DNA of 64,000 nucleotides from Nocardia xishanensis NBRC 101358 (GCF_001613365.1 NZ_BDCF01000015.1:102783-166782); one strand, 5' to 3'; numbered from the stretch's first letter, positions 1 through 8,635 are shown. A program made the numbers and translations. Notes: generated by a model from the letters alone, not told the origin.

Positions 1-5
1 GAATT

Positions 6-170
6 TCACATGTATTCCTTCGTTTTCGCGTCGGCGATTTCCAGCTCGCCCTCGTCGTACACCCGGTAGCCGTTCGCCGACCGCCGCGCCCGCACCAATC
101 CCTGCTGTTCGTAATACCGCAGCATGCGGGCGCTCGTACCGGAACGATCGGCGAACTCTCCGATCAGCAT
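6..170 (-). pseudogene. Truncated MerR-family regulator (DNA-binding domain only)
   Basis: The 54-codon frame opens with the classic MerR winged-helix signature (MLIGEFADRSGTSARMLRYY, then EQQGLVRARR and GYRVYDE). It then leaves the family pattern and stops after about 17 unrelated residues. Normal MerR proteins run 110-150 residues, so the dimerisation helix and effector region are missing. The start is an ATG preceded by GGAGG. A MerR-type palindrome sits 37-56 bp upstream. It is either a decayed regulator or a minimal DNA-binding fragment that competes with other MerR proteins; decay is more likely. Confidence 0.55.
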
Positions 171-206
171 GCGACCTCCTCACCACACCGGCGCCGAAAC
201 GCTGAA

Positions 207-226
207 CCTTGTCACCGATGTCAAGG
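207..226. promoter_or_regulatory. MerR-type operator palindrome
   Basis: The 20 bp CCTTGTCACCGATGTCAAGG are a near-perfect inverted repeat with CCTTG/CAAGG ends. They resemble the CCTTGAC-n-GTCAAGG operators of actinobacterial MerR proteins. The site lies just upstream of the truncated merR-like gene, which would make it the autoregulatory site of the once-complete gene. Confidence 0.5.
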
Positions 227-355
227 CAAGACCGGTCCAAAGGTGTTCCGGCCAGCCCTGATTCATCTCGACGACTGCCTTGCCGTTGACCTGATGTGCG
301 GGCAGGGCGTCGATGGCTCGGTGCTCGCCGCTTCCCGCTGACAGTCGCGCTTGTG
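227..355 (-). other. Short intergenic stretch with a possible gene relic
   Basis: On the minus strand one frame reads GEHRAIDALPAHQVNGKAVV with GC-rich third positions. It resembles the C-terminal end of a zinc-dependent or quinone oxidoreductase, but it has no start and no nearby stop. It could be the eroded end of a gene once linked to the truncated merR. The assignment is weak. Confidence 0.2.
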
Positions 356-1096
356 TCAGACGGTGTACCCGCCGTCCACGGCGAGGGCGGTGCCGGTCAC
401 GTAGCGACCGCCGGCACCCGCGAGGTATGCCACCGCGGCGGCGATGTCCTCGGCCTCGCCGTACCGGCCCAGGGCTGTGAGGGAGCGCTGGAAATCGGCG
501 GTCTCGCCGTCGGCCGGGTTCATGTCGGTGTCGATCGGGCCCGGGTCCACGACGGTGGCGGTGATTCCCAGCGGACCCAGCTCACGGGCAAGTCCCTTGG
601 TCAGCCCGATGAGCGCGGATTTCGCCGTAGCCTGCAAGACGAAGTTCGAGCCAGGAACGCGCCCGTTGAAGCACGACCCGATGCTGATGATCCGCCCACC
701 GTCACCCATGTGCCTGGCAGCGGCTTGGGCGGCCAGGAACACCGACCGGATGTCCACGGCGAGTACGCGATCCAGGTCGGCAGCCGACACCTCGGCCAGT
801 GGGCCGTAGGCGAGGAAGCCCGCGTTGTTCACCAGGATGTCGATGCGGCCGAACTCCCGCACCACCTGCTCCACCGCCTCCGCCGCGCTCTCTGGACGGG
901 CCAGGTCGGCCTGGATGACCATGGCCCTGCCGCCATTCGCCTCGATCTGTTCGGCGACCGCACGCGCTTGGTCCACTGCCTGGACATAGGTCAGCGCGAT
1001 CGCCGCCCCTGCGCCGGCCAGCCGCTGCGATATCGCCGCGCCGATCCCTCGGCTGCCACCGGTCACCAGCGCTACCTTGCCGGTCAGGTCACTCAT
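356..1096 (-). CDS. Short-chain dehydrogenase/reductase, atypical active site
   Basis: A 246-residue classical-length SDR with a Rossmann fold. The cofactor motif TGGSRGIG lies at residues 13-20, NNAG follows at about 90 and the PGPIDT loop is present. The catalytic Ser is in SIGS, but the position of the YxxxK tyrosine is occupied by Gln (QATAK), so normal Tyr-Lys catalysis should be impaired. The gene is divergent from a MerR regulator at 1193, with a MerR operator between them, which suggests effector-induced expression of both. The substrate is unknown. Start: ATG with upstream GAGGA. Confidence 0.85.
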   Translation of the reverse strand: MSDLTGKVALVTGGSRGIGAAISQRLAGAGAAIALTYVQAVDQARAVAEQIEANGGRAMVIQADLARPESAAEAVEQVVREFGRIDILVNNAGFLAYGPLAEVSAADLDRVLAVDIRSVFLAAQAAARHMGDGGRIISIGSCFNGRVPGSNFVLQATAKSALIGLTKGLARELGPLGITATVVDPGPIDTDMNPADGETADFQRSLTALGRYGEAEDIAAAVAYLAGAGGRYVTGTALAVDGGYTV

Positions 1097-1147
1097 CGAT
1101 GTTCTCCTCTGTACGACGGGGTGTTCACTGCGCCGGCATGGTAGAAG

Positions 1148-1165
1148 TTGACATTGGTGTCAGGT
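1148..1165. promoter_or_regulatory. MerR operator/promoter between SDR and merR
   Basis: TTGACATTGGTGTCAGGT contains the perfect inverted repeat TGACA-TTGG-TGTCA. TTGACA (1148-1153) doubles as a -35 element with a long spacer to a TTGTCAT-like -10 near 1174, the over-long spacer typical of MerR-controlled promoters. It serves the divergent SDR (minus) and merR (plus) genes. Confidence 0.5.
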
Positions 1166-1192
1166 GCAAGCCTTTGTCATGCGAGGTGAGGA

Positions 1193-1597
1193 ATGCGGAT
1201 CGGTGAGCTGGCCCGCCGCAGCGGGGTGAGCGAGCGCTCCCTTCGCTACTACGAGGCACAAGGACTGCTGACAGCGCAGCGCACCTCCGGCGGCCACCGC
1301 GACTACGGCGAATGGGCGGTCGACCGCGTCGTACGCATCCAAACCCTCTATGCCGCAGGCTTGAACAGCAGGAAGATCGCGCAACTGCTGCCTTGCATGA
1401 GAGACGCCGACGGTCGCCCGAACGAGATCGCCACACCCAAACTGGTCGACGAACTCACCGCGGAGCGCGACCGCATCGACCGCATGATCGCCGATCTGAT
1501 TCGCTCCCGCGATGTCCTGGACGAAGTGATCGATTCGGCGTCGGAGAGCGCAGCTACGGGCCAACCTGCATTTACGCATCCGCACCCAGCGCGCTGA
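1193..1597 (+). CDS. MerR family transcriptional regulator
   Basis: A 134-residue protein with the N-terminal winged helix of MerR (MRIGELARRSGVSERSLRYY, then EAQGLL and GGHRDY). A dimerisation coiled coil runs roughly from residue 80 to 118. The C-terminal effector part is short and lacks a metal-binding cysteine cluster (only one Cys), so the signal is probably a small organic molecule or drug. ATG start with GAGG-GAGGA ahead. It is divergent from the SDR at 356 and likely controls it through the 1148-1165 palindrome. Confidence 0.85.
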   Translation: MRIGELARRSGVSERSLRYYEAQGLLTAQRTSGGHRDYGEWAVDRVVRIQTLYAAGLNSRKIAQLLPCMRDADGRPNEIATPKLVDELTAERDRIDRMIADLIRSRDVLDEVIDSASESAATGQPAFTHPHPAR

Positions 1598-1624
1598 CGC
1601 ACACGCACCTGTACCAGCGGATGA

Positions 1625-1918
1625 TCAGCATGCGGGCATTTCGACCTGCCCGCCTTCGAGATCGACAGCACGGCCCGGTTCGTCGCCCGGCGCCTCGGAC
1701 GAATTGGCACGTCGCGTGCGGCTGCTCCGCACCGTGCTGTCGCCGGCGCGGTCCCGGGCGCGGTGAAGATATGGGCCACAACGGGTTCCGCCGCCGCAGC
1801 GTTCGGTTCGGTGGTCGGCGGGGCGCTGGTCGTCGCCGTGCTGATCGCCATTCTCGGATCGCTCGATGCCGCCGACCGGATGCCGACCGCATTTCGCCAG
1901 ATCGCGATGTGCGAATGA
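1625..1918 (+). pseudogene. Coding-like frame with a membrane segment but no clear start
   Basis: An open frame of 97 codons with strong G/C third positions. It encodes a hydrophilic stretch, one hydrophobic segment (VVGGALVVAVLIAILGSL) and a short tail ending IAMCE. The only plausible start is a GTG at 1763, which would leave a 51-residue single-pass protein. There is no ribosome-binding site for a longer form, and an in-frame stop lies at 1622-1624. The rest of 1598-2096 shows nothing else. It may be a small membrane protein or the end of a gene with a lost 5' part. Confidence 0.3.
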
Positions 1919-2096
1919 AGCCCCTCAGCTGCATGCAATCAGGAGCGGGTATGCGTGGCACGGGGCGATCCTCGGCTTGATCATGAGCCGGATACGGTTG
2001 CGTCGAGTGGCGACGATGAAGAGCAGAGCTCACCGGCAGGGGAGCCGGATGGATGACCTGATGAGCACACATGTGGGCGCTGTGTGAGGACCTGAT

Positions 2097-2768
2097 ATGA
2101 AAGTGCGGGTGGAACACAAGCAGCTGCTGGAACCGACCCTGACGGCCTTACCGCACGGGCCGCACGGTCTTGCTCGTGATCTGGTGACGGGGTCGCAGCG
2201 TCAGCGGCTCCTGTTCGCGGTGACGGTGGTCGTCGCAGAACGCGGCTATCTCAATGTGACGGTCGCCGATATCGCTGCGGCGGCCAAGGTTTCGCGTCGC
2301 ACTTTCTATCAGCACTTCCCGGACAAGGAAGCGTGCTTCCTCGCCGCGGCCGAGACGGGTCGCGATCTGATGATCGAGCATCTCGAGCGGGCGATGACGC
2401 AGGTGTTGTCCGAACGGCTGGAGCCCCGCGAGACTCTTCGGCGCGGCATTCGCGAGTATCTCACTCTGTTGCGTGACGAACCATCGTTCGCGCGCTCGTT
2501 CTACCTGGAAACCGCCGTGGCCGGATCACGCGCGATCGAGTCGTTCGAACGTTGCCAACACTGGTTCGCCGGATACATTCGGTCGTGGCGCAAAACGGTA
2601 GGCCCCGTCGATCCGTCGGTCCCCGATTATGCCTATCTCGCGGTGACCGACGCGACCAACGAGGCCGTCCGCCGAACCCTACGTGCCGGAGGTGACTTGC
2701 TCGAGCTCGAGGACACCGTGATGTACATCCACCACGCGCTGCTCGGGCCGGCAACGCCGGTCGACTAG
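2097..2768 (+). CDS. TetR family transcriptional regulator
   Basis: A 223-residue TetR protein. The helix-turn-helix lies at about residues 40-85 (VTVADIAAAAKVSRRTFYQH, then FPDKEACF), followed by an all-helical ligand domain. The roughly 35-residue N-terminal extension before the HTH is common in actinobacterial TetR proteins. ATG start with GAGGA six bases upstream. It is convergent with, and overlaps by 4 bp, the secreted beta-helix gene on the other strand. No adjacent target operon is obvious, so the ligand is unknown. Confidence 0.85.
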   Translation: MKVRVEHKQLLEPTLTALPHGPHGLARDLVTGSQRQRLLFAVTVVVAERGYLNVTVADIAAAAKVSRRTFYQHFPDKEACFLAAAETGRDLMIEHLERAMTQVLSERLEPRETLRRGIREYLTLLRDEPSFARSFYLETAVAGSRAIESFERCQHWFAGYIRSWRKTVGPVDPSVPDYAYLAVTDATNEAVRRTLRAGGDLLELEDTVMYIHHALLGPATPVD

Positions 2769-3859
2769 GACTTGATTCTGTCTCCCGCCCCGGTGAGATC
2801 GCAGGACTTGTCGTCGCTGGTGTTACCGCCGTCGGAGACGATTTTCGCGAACACCTTCGCGCAGTTGGCAAGAGCGGTACCGACGGTATTCGCCGTAATA
2901 GTCGAGTTCCGCAATACGACGGTGCCCAACGGAACGTCGACCCGATCGGTCACCTGGTGCGGGAGGGTGTCGAGGTAGGCCGGCGCCACGTTGATGCCGC
3001 CGCCGGCGTCCGAGGCAGTGTTTCCGGTGATCGTCGCACGATCGAAAGTCACCACGCCCCGGCCTCGGACGTCTACGCCGCCGCCGCGACCGGCGAATCC
3101 ACCAGGGCGATACCACTCTTTGGGATTGATCACGCGGTTGTCGGAGATCGTCGAGTCGGTGAAGGTGCAGGTGTTATCGCACCGAACGCCGCCCGCTTCG
3201 CCGGCTGTATTACCGGTGATGGTCGTATTCTTCGTCTGCAGATCCGACCCCGGCACGTTGAAGATCCCGCCGCCGTAACCGGCGCTGTTACCTCGAACGA
3301 CGACGTCGTCGAGTACCAGATTCGACGAATTGGCGATGCCGCCCCCGCCGGTGTCGTAGAAGGGGATCTCGTGCTGGGCGGTGACGCCGCCGGTCACGGT
3401 CAATCCCGCCAACGTCACGGGCGAGGCAATACTGAACACCCTGTCGATCCCGTTGGCGTCCAGTATCGTCCGGTCGCGGCCTGCGCCTCGCAGTACCGTC
3501 GGCGCGGTGAGGTTCAGGTCTCCCGTGGTCGGATCGGCGTTGCGGCCCTGCACTTTGCCGGGGTCGGGCGGTATCGCCAGAATGTACCGTCCTGCGGGCA
3601 CCACGATCGTACTGCCTGGATGGGCATTGGCCGTCTGCACCGCGGCGCGCAATGTGCAGGTGTTGGATGCCGTGCGGCATTGCCCGCCTCCGGGGTCGGT
3701 CGCGACCTCGTCCGCTGTGCTGTTCACAGTGATCACTCCTGGCGAATTCCCAGGTGCGTTGTCGGCGTGGGCCGCCCCGGAGAATCCGGCTGTGCTTCCA
3801 GCGACCAGGGCGGTGATCGCGACGGCACGGGCCGCCGCGGCAGATGTGCTTCTCTTCAT
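2765..3859 (-). CDS. Secreted right-handed beta-helix protein (CSLREA-type)
   Basis: A 364-residue exported protein. It has a Sec signal peptide at residues 1-32 (KRS start, hydrophobic core, AHA-D cleavage) and a CSLREA-like motif CTLRAAVQTAN near residue 70. A region follows that is rich in GGGI, GN-T-A and TITGNT turns, typical of parallel beta-helix/pectate-lyase-like repeats. Such proteins are extracellular and often adhesive or polysaccharide-binding; no catalytic motif could be assigned. The paired cysteines (CRTASNTC; CDNTC) suggest extracellular disulfides. Confidence 0.8.
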   Translation of the reverse strand: MKRSTSAAAARAVAITALVAGSTAGFSGAAHADNAPGNSPGVITVNSTADEVATDPGGGQCRTASNTCTLRAAVQTANAHPGSTIVVPAGRYILAIPPDPGKVQGRNADPTTGDLNLTAPTVLRGAGRDRTILDANGIDRVFSIASPVTLAGLTVTGGVTAQHEIPFYDTGGGGIANSSNLVLDDVVVRGNSAGYGGGIFNVPGSDLQTKNTTITGNTAGEAGGVRCDNTCTFTDSTISDNRVINPKEWYRPGGFAGRGGGVDVRGRGVVTFDRATITGNTASDAGGGINVAPAYLDTLPHQVTDRVDVPLGTVVLRNSTITANTVGTALANCAKVFAKIVSDGGNTSDDKSCDLTGAGDRIKS

Positions 3860-3902
3860 CGAGTCTGTGATCCGATCATGAACATCGAGTGGGGTACGCT
3901 CG

Positions 3903-3932
3903 CGTATAAGTAGGGAACGCGAATGATTACAA
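3903..3932 (-). promoter_or_regulatory. Candidate sigma-70-type promoter of the beta-helix gene
   Basis: On the minus strand, TTGTAA (3932-3927) and TATACG (3908-3903) are separated by 18 bp. The segment is clearly A/T-richer than its surroundings and lies 44-73 bp upstream of the ATG at 3859. Confidence 0.4.
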
Positions 3933-4463
3933 CTTTCTAGCAGAAGGACGCACCAACCGGGGGCTTACCGAGAATCTTGTGGCACTTACCAATTCGGCTC
4001 GGTCGGTATTGTGGCTCCTCGGCTTTCGAGGACGACTCCGGGTCCACAGGTCATCCTCGGCCTCGCGAATGTTCATCGAGTCTCGACCGTCTCAGCGGGC
4101 GTCCGGTAGTGCCGAAGAGTTCCCGCGAATGTTGTGCTGCACGGCAAACGCGCGGGTGCCCGCGCCATCGTCCGCGCCGTTCTGGGCACAAGATCACGAG
4201 CGGGCAACTCTGGGGGATAAGAGTTTTTCGGTCTCCGCGGGCGACCACATCGAGAAACGCCCCTCCCGCACATGACCGACGTCGATACCGGGGCTATGGG
4301 CCGCCAGTTCTGCCCTCGAGGGCGTCGATCCTCTCGAACGTGCGACGAACGCACGCTGACGGTTTCCGTCGCCCGTTGGTCGTCGCACGGCGCGTACCGG
4401 GGGAGGGGCATGCCCCGCGGATCCGGGCGCCGAGTCCGGCCGCCGAGCCGGAAGTCGGCGCCC
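3933..4463. other. Intergenic region without a recognisable gene
   Basis: Open frames here have no family resemblance, no ribosome-binding site and mixed third-position composition. A short hairpin (CGTGCG-ACGAA-CGCACG, about 4338-4354) could help terminate the minus-strand DUF1295 gene. Nothing else is assignable. Confidence 0.5.
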
Positions 4464-5426
4464 TCAGCTGACAGTGTGGCTGGCGGATGGCTTGTGGCGA
4501 CCGGGCATGAATCGGTTGGTCCGTGCCTGGTAGTCGCGATAGCCCGGCCTCTTCTGCGCGCTGTAGTACTCGGCCGGGACAGCGCCGGTGTAGAACACGA
4601 GACACCAGTACATGATCGCCGACAGCGCGAACAGTCCGATGCCGGCGGCGATCGCCGCGACGGGTGTGAATTCGTCGAACGCTTTGCCTAGCACCGGCAA
4701 GCACAGGACGATGATCGCGTTCCACTGCATCCACTGGAAGAAGTAGTTGGGGTGTCGGCTGTAGCTCCAGAGTCCGACGTCGCAATGCCCCCGCGTATTG
4801 GTCGTCGACATCGACCGGACGAAACGCATTTTCTGAAGGTCGGCGACCGACTCCAGCACCCACGACACCGCCCACAGGACGATGCCTGCCGCTGCGACCG
4901 CGCTTATTCCGGCACCGTCGATCGCGATCACCAGCGCTGCCGGTACGGCCATGACGGTGATGTTCGAGACTGCCTGGACCATGATCTCGGCTACGATGTC
5001 GAGCCGCTCGCTGCCCAGGGTGGCCTTTGCCCACCGCTTTCGCTGGAACCGATAGCGCGGCAGCTCGCGGTCGAGTTCGCCGTGGCGCCACAGGGCGAGC
5101 GCGGCGAGACCCATGCGTCCGCCCATCACCAGGAAGACGACGGCCACAGCTATGGCGAGCGGGGATCTGTCGCTCATCGCGAGCGTCAGGACGCCGAGGG
5201 CGACGAGTCCCCAGGGCCACGCGATGTCGACATAGGACATCCGGAGAGTGCGCCACCCCGGGATGCAGGCGGCGCCCACGAAGATGGCGAGCTGGACGCC
5301 GAGGTTCACCAGCAGGAAATCCCGCAGCGCCGACTCGGTGAGCATGGCGCCGAGGACGACCAGGGAAGCGAGGGATGGGAGGGCGCGGTTCGCTAGTCCT
5401 CGCGCGTTGCTCGATGGGGAGGGCAT
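4464..5426 (-). CDS. DUF1295 / isoprenylcysteine methyltransferase-like membrane protein
   Basis: A 320-residue polytopic protein with about seven hydrophobic segments. The C-terminal block GLWSYSRHPNYFFQWMQW is the signature of the DUF1295 / steroid-5-alpha-reductase-like and ICMT-like superfamily, which includes membrane methyltransferases and NADPH-dependent steroid reductases. The ATG at 5426 is preferred over a TTG two codons upstream. It is divergent from a TetR gene with two palindromes in the 58 bp between them, so it is probably TetR-repressed. A role in lipid or steroid modification is an inference from the family. Confidence 0.8.
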   Translation of the reverse strand: MPSPSSNARGLANRALPSLASLVVLGAMLTESALRDFLLVNLGVQLAIFVGAACIPGWRTLRMSYVDIAWPWGLVALGVLTLAMSDRSPLAIAVAVVFLVMGGRMGLAALALWRHGELDRELPRYRFQRKRWAKATLGSERLDIVAEIMVQAVSNITVMAVPAALVIAIDGAGISAVAAAGIVLWAVSWVLESVADLQKMRFVRSMSTTNTRGHCDVGLWSYSRHPNYFFQWMQWNAIIVLCLPVLGKAFDEFTPVAAIAAGIGLFALSAIMYWCLVFYTGAVPAEYYSAQKRPGYRDYQARTNRFMPGRHKPSASHTVS

Positions 5427-5444
5427 GCGCAAACGGTAAGATAT

Positions 5445-5463
5445 AAGTTAGTAACTTGCAAGT
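5445..5463. promoter_or_regulatory. Overlapping palindromic operators between DUF1295 gene and tetR
   Basis: AAGTTAGTAACTT (5445-5457) is a perfect 13-bp palindrome around a central G. ACTTGCAAGT (5454-5463) is a second perfect palindrome that overlaps it. They occupy the A/T-rich centre of the 58-bp divergent intergenic region, where a TetR dimer would block both promoters. A 10-bp core of the first, TTAGTAACTT, recurs upstream of lcp at 55022. Confidence 0.55.
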
Positions 5464-5484
5464 GGTGGTACTACCCTTCGGGGT

Positions 5485-6096
5485 GTGACGAGAGGGCAGA
5501 CGAAGCCACGGCGAACCCAAGCCGAACGACGAGCGGAGACCCAGGATCGGCTGCTCAGAGCGACGGTATCGATGCTCGTCGAGCAGGGGTTCGTCGCGTT
5601 GAGCGCTGCGGCGGTGGCCGCGCGTGCCGGCGTCAGCCAGGGCGCGATGCAGCACTACTACCCGACGAAGGCCGCGTTGGTGAAGGCCGCTCTCGAGCGC
5701 ATCGTCGAACGCTACGTGGCCGATGTGCAGGCCGAGGTCGGCCCGTTGCCGCCCGGCGCCGGGAGGTTCGAGGCGCTGCTCGACTTGCTGTGGGAGGTTC
5801 ACAACCTGCCGATAAGCCGTGCGCTGCTCCAGCTGTACGCCGTAGCCCACAACGATGAGGATGTCGCCGACGTCGCGGCCATGATGGCGAACCTCGCGAC
5901 TACCGCCGTCAGCGATCTGGCTGGTGAGCTCGTTCCCGAGGTTGCGGCGCGAGACGGCTTCCGCGAATGGTTGCTCACCACTCTCGCCACATTGCGCGGC
6001 ACCGCGCTCCTGGCGGTGCCCGGGGCCGAACAGGCCCACCTGCACTGGCCCATACTCCGCGACCGGCTGACGGCCTCACTCCCGGCGTCGCCGTAG
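5485..6096 (+). CDS. TetR family transcriptional regulator
   Basis: A 203-residue TetR protein with the HTH at about residues 20-65 (ALSAAAVAARAGVSQGAMQH, then YYPTKAALV) and a C-terminal helical ligand domain. It starts with GTG. The divergent partner is the DUF1295 membrane protein, and the palindromes between them are its likely operator. The basic N-terminus (RGQTKPRRTQAERR) is typical. The ligand is not predictable from sequence. Confidence 0.85.
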   Translation: MTRGQTKPRRTQAERRAETQDRLLRATVSMLVEQGFVALSAAAVAARAGVSQGAMQHYYPTKAALVKAALERIVERYVADVQAEVGPLPPGAGRFEALLDLLWEVHNLPISRALLQLYAVAHNDEDVADVAAMMANLATTAVSDLAGELVPEVAARDGFREWLLTTLATLRGTALLAVPGAEQAHLHWPILRDRLTASLPASP

Positions 6097-6353
6097 TCGG
6101 ACCGCGCGCACCGCGTGGAAGAGCGCAAGCATTCTCAGGGGGCCACCGCATCCGCCCGGACCCGGCCGATCGCAACGGCGCCTTGCGTCTGGCAGGCATG
6201 ACAGCGGCTGTGCGACACCGCCTTGCTCGGCGACTGTCCGGCCTCGACCACCGCTGACAGCTGCCAGGTTCGTGAATCACGTCACCTTCTGTCACGCGAG
6301 CGGACGGCCAGCTGTCCTACCAGCAGTTGCCCCGCCGATCAGAAAGCTCCGAC

Positions 6354-7295
6354 ATGAGATCCCGAACGCTGTTCCAGCGACTCGCATCGACCGCGACGGT
6401 GCTACTCGCCGTCCTCGCCGTCATCACGGTGCCCATGGCCTATGCCTTGGCGGGGCCGGGTCCCTCCTACCAATCGCAGTACCTGACCCGTGTCGAATCC
6501 CGATATGCCGAAACCGATCTGGCCAAGTTCCACTACACCCGGACCGGGACCGGCTCACCCGTCGTCTTGATCGCCGGAGGCGGGCTTTGGGGATACTCCT
6601 GGCGAGACGTTGTCCCGGCCCTGGCCGCCGAGCACACGGTCTACGCCGTCGATCTCCCGAGCCAGGGATTCACCGACCTGCATCGTGACGATTTCGCCTA
6701 TGACCTGCCCGCGATGTCGGCGGCGATCGCGGGTTTCCTCGACGCCATCGGCCTATCCAGGGCGGCGATAGTCGGTCATTCGTGGGGAGGGGCCTGGAGC
6801 CTGTACTTCGCCGAACAGCACCCTGAACGAGTCGAGCAGCTGATTCTTCTCGATTCACCGGGCCTCGATGCCGAAAAGGCGCCTGTCACAACACTGTTCA
6901 CCACGCCGCTGCTCGGTGAGCTGGCCACCGAGCTGACGACCCGCTCCGTCTACGCCGACAACATCCGTGGCACCTTCCACAACCGATACCTGGTCACCGA
7001 GGAAGTGATCGACGAACTCTACGCACCGTTCTCCCGCGCAGCGAACCGTGCAGGCTTCCTGTCACTCTGGCGGAACCTGGACTACCGGCTCACCGACGCC
7101 GGGCTTACTCGGATCACCGCACCCACCCTCGTGCTGTGGGGCGACCAGGACACCTGGCTCCCGACCGCCCAAGCTCATGAGCTGGCGCGGAGGATTCCGA
7201 ATGCCACAGCAACCGTTCTTCCCGGCTGTGGGCACACAGTCCACGAGGACTGCCCGGCACAAACGAATGCCCTGCTGACCAGCTTTCTGCACTGA
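6354..7295 (+). CDS. Membrane-anchored or secreted alpha/beta hydrolase
   Basis: A 313-residue alpha/beta-hydrolase-1 protein. An N-terminal hydrophobic segment (residues 10-32) looks like a signal anchor. The oxyanion region is IAGGGLWG, the nucleophile elbow is GHSWGG, the acid lies in WGDQDTW and the catalytic His in GCGHTVHED. The family includes esterases, haloalkane dehalogenases and epoxide hydrolases; the specific reaction cannot be assigned. The ATG at 6354 has AGAAAG upstream and is preferred over an earlier in-frame TTG. Confidence 0.85.
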   Translation: MRSRTLFQRLASTATVLLAVLAVITVPMAYALAGPGPSYQSQYLTRVESRYAETDLAKFHYTRTGTGSPVVLIAGGGLWGYSWRDVVPALAAEHTVYAVDLPSQGFTDLHRDDFAYDLPAMSAAIAGFLDAIGLSRAAIVGHSWGGAWSLYFAEQHPERVEQLILLDSPGLDAEKAPVTTLFTTPLLGELATELTTRSVYADNIRGTFHNRYLVTEEVIDELYAPFSRAANRAGFLSLWRNLDYRLTDAGLTRITAPTLVLWGDQDTWLPTAQAHELARRIPNATATVLPGCGHTVHEDCPAQTNALLTSFLH

Positions 7296-7668
7296 AACGC
7301 ACGAACGACGGACCGTCGCTTCGTCACCCTCGGCTCAAAAGCCTTCACTCCCATCGGCGACCACTCAGGACGATCCGGGGGGTGCCGTCGAGGAATTCCG
7401 CGACATCGGTGGCGAATTCGCTGGGCAGACTCGTCCGCGCGACATCTACCGGGAACGCGCAGGTGTCCTGATCGGCCACCCGCGCGGACCTCGGAGACGC
7501 GATCGAGTTCACCGAGCCGGAGGGCGGAACTCCCTGTGGCCAGGGCGGCCGACCCCGAGATCGAACCGCGATCCACTACTCAGCGCCCTTCACGATCAGC
7601 TCGATCCCAATGCTGGTGGTGGGATCGGTCTTTCGATGAACTCGATACAGCGCGGTAGGGAGATCGAG
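7296..7668. other. Intergenic region without a supported gene
   Basis: The plus frame stays open into the small ORF at 7669, but its composition and sequence match no family. A 34-codon minus-strand frame (7576-7680) is also open and lacks a ribosome-binding site. Nothing is called here. Confidence 0.4.
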
Positions 7669-7836
7669 ATGAGTCGACATGGTACGAGCGGCGCTTTCGC
7701 CCGGGTGTGGTCGAGGATTGCCGCATTGTTCGCTGCGATCGGGCCGTGCGGTTCGCCCTGGGCATTTCTCGATCTACCGCCGGAGGACATCTTGCTGGTC
7801 GATCGAATGTACTCGACGACAACGTCCAGCATGTGA
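7669..7836 (+). CDS. Possible small protein of unknown function
   Basis: A 55-residue frame with an ATG preceded by AGGGAG at good spacing. Its sequence contains an amphipathic helix (ARVWSRIAALFAAIG) and an acidic tail (PPEDILLVDRMY). It ends two bases before the convergent SDR gene. No family is recognised. The ribosome-binding site and plausible composition are the only support. Confidence 0.35.
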   Translation: MSRHGTSGAFARVWSRIAALFAAIGPCGSPWAFLDLPPEDILLVDRMYSTTTSSM

Positions 7837-7837
7837 C

Positions 7838-8635
7838 TCAGTAATAGACCGGCCCGGGTACGCCGCCGCCCACCGCGATAGCGTCGCCGGTGATGGCGAT
7901 GCTGCGTGGTGATGCGAGGAAGGTGACCACGTCGGCGACCTCTCGAGTGTCGATGACCCGGCGCACCGAGTTCGTCGTCAGTCCGGCTTCGAGTTCGGCG
8001 ACCGTACTGCCCGACTCCTCGGCCTGCGCGGTCAAACGGTCGGTGAGACGTTCGGTTCTGGTCAAGCCCGGATGCACCACCGTCACATTGACACCCTTCG
8101 GGCCGAGTTCGTCCGCCAGGTTCTTCGTCAATGCCGATACGCTGATGTTGCGAATCGTCTGGGCGATGGAATTGGCTTGTCGCGCACCGAGTCCGCTGAT
8201 GTTGATGATCCGGCCCCAGCCTTGCTCGACCAGATGCGGAGCGACCGCACGCGCCGTGCGCAGATAACCGAGCACCTTGATCTCGATCTCACGACGGACG
8301 ATATCGTCGGTGGTCGCGGTCAGGTCCGTGGGAGATCCGGCGCTCCACGGCGTCGCGGCGGAATTCACCAGAATGTCGACGCCGCCCAATTCGGCGACCG
8401 TGCGCTGGACGAGTTGTCGGACCTGGTCGTCATCGCCGGTATCGGTAGGTATCGCGATCACTCGCCTGCCGGTCTCGTCGGCCAATGTTCGCGCGGCGGC
8501 CTCGAGTCGTTCGGCTGAACGCGCCGCGATCACCACATCCACGCCTTCGGTCGCGAGTCCGCGAGCAATGGCCAGCCCGATGCCTCGGCTGCCGCCGGTC
8601 ACGATGGCGCGCTTTCCATCCAGGTTGAGATCCAC
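7838..8635 (-). CDS. Short-chain dehydrogenase/reductase lacking the canonical Tyr-Lys pair
   Basis: A 265-residue SDR with the Rossmann motif TGGSRGIG at 13-20, NSA in place of NNAG near 90, a Ser in NISG and the PGLTRT loop. The normal YxxxK site aligns with QTIRN, so neither Tyr nor Lys is present. Related actinobacterial SDRs with an LTKNLADELGP block share this. It may bind NAD(P) but act on an activated substrate or serve non-catalytically. GTG start. No regulator is adjacent. Confidence 0.8.
   Translation of the reverse strand: MDLNLDGKRAIVTGGSRGIGLAIARGLATEGVDVVIAARSAERLEAAARTLADETGRRVIAIPTDTGDDDQVRQLVQRTVAELGGVDILVNSAATPWSAGSPTDLTATTDDIVRREIEIKVLGYLRTARAVAPHLVEQGWGRIINISGLGARQANSIAQTIRNISVSALTKNLADELGPKGVNVTVVHPGLTRTERLTDRLTAQAEESGSTVAELEAGLTTNSVRRVIDTREVADVVTFLASPRSIAITGDAIAVGGGVPGPVYY

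Noticed and set aside
4294..6045. 583-codon minus-strand frame across two genes
   Set aside because: It covers the DUF1295 gene in another frame and the antisense of tetR; low-complexity Arg/Pro composition.
7576..7680. 34-codon minus-strand ORF
   Set aside because: No ribosome-binding site, and it overlaps the plus-strand small ORF at 7669.
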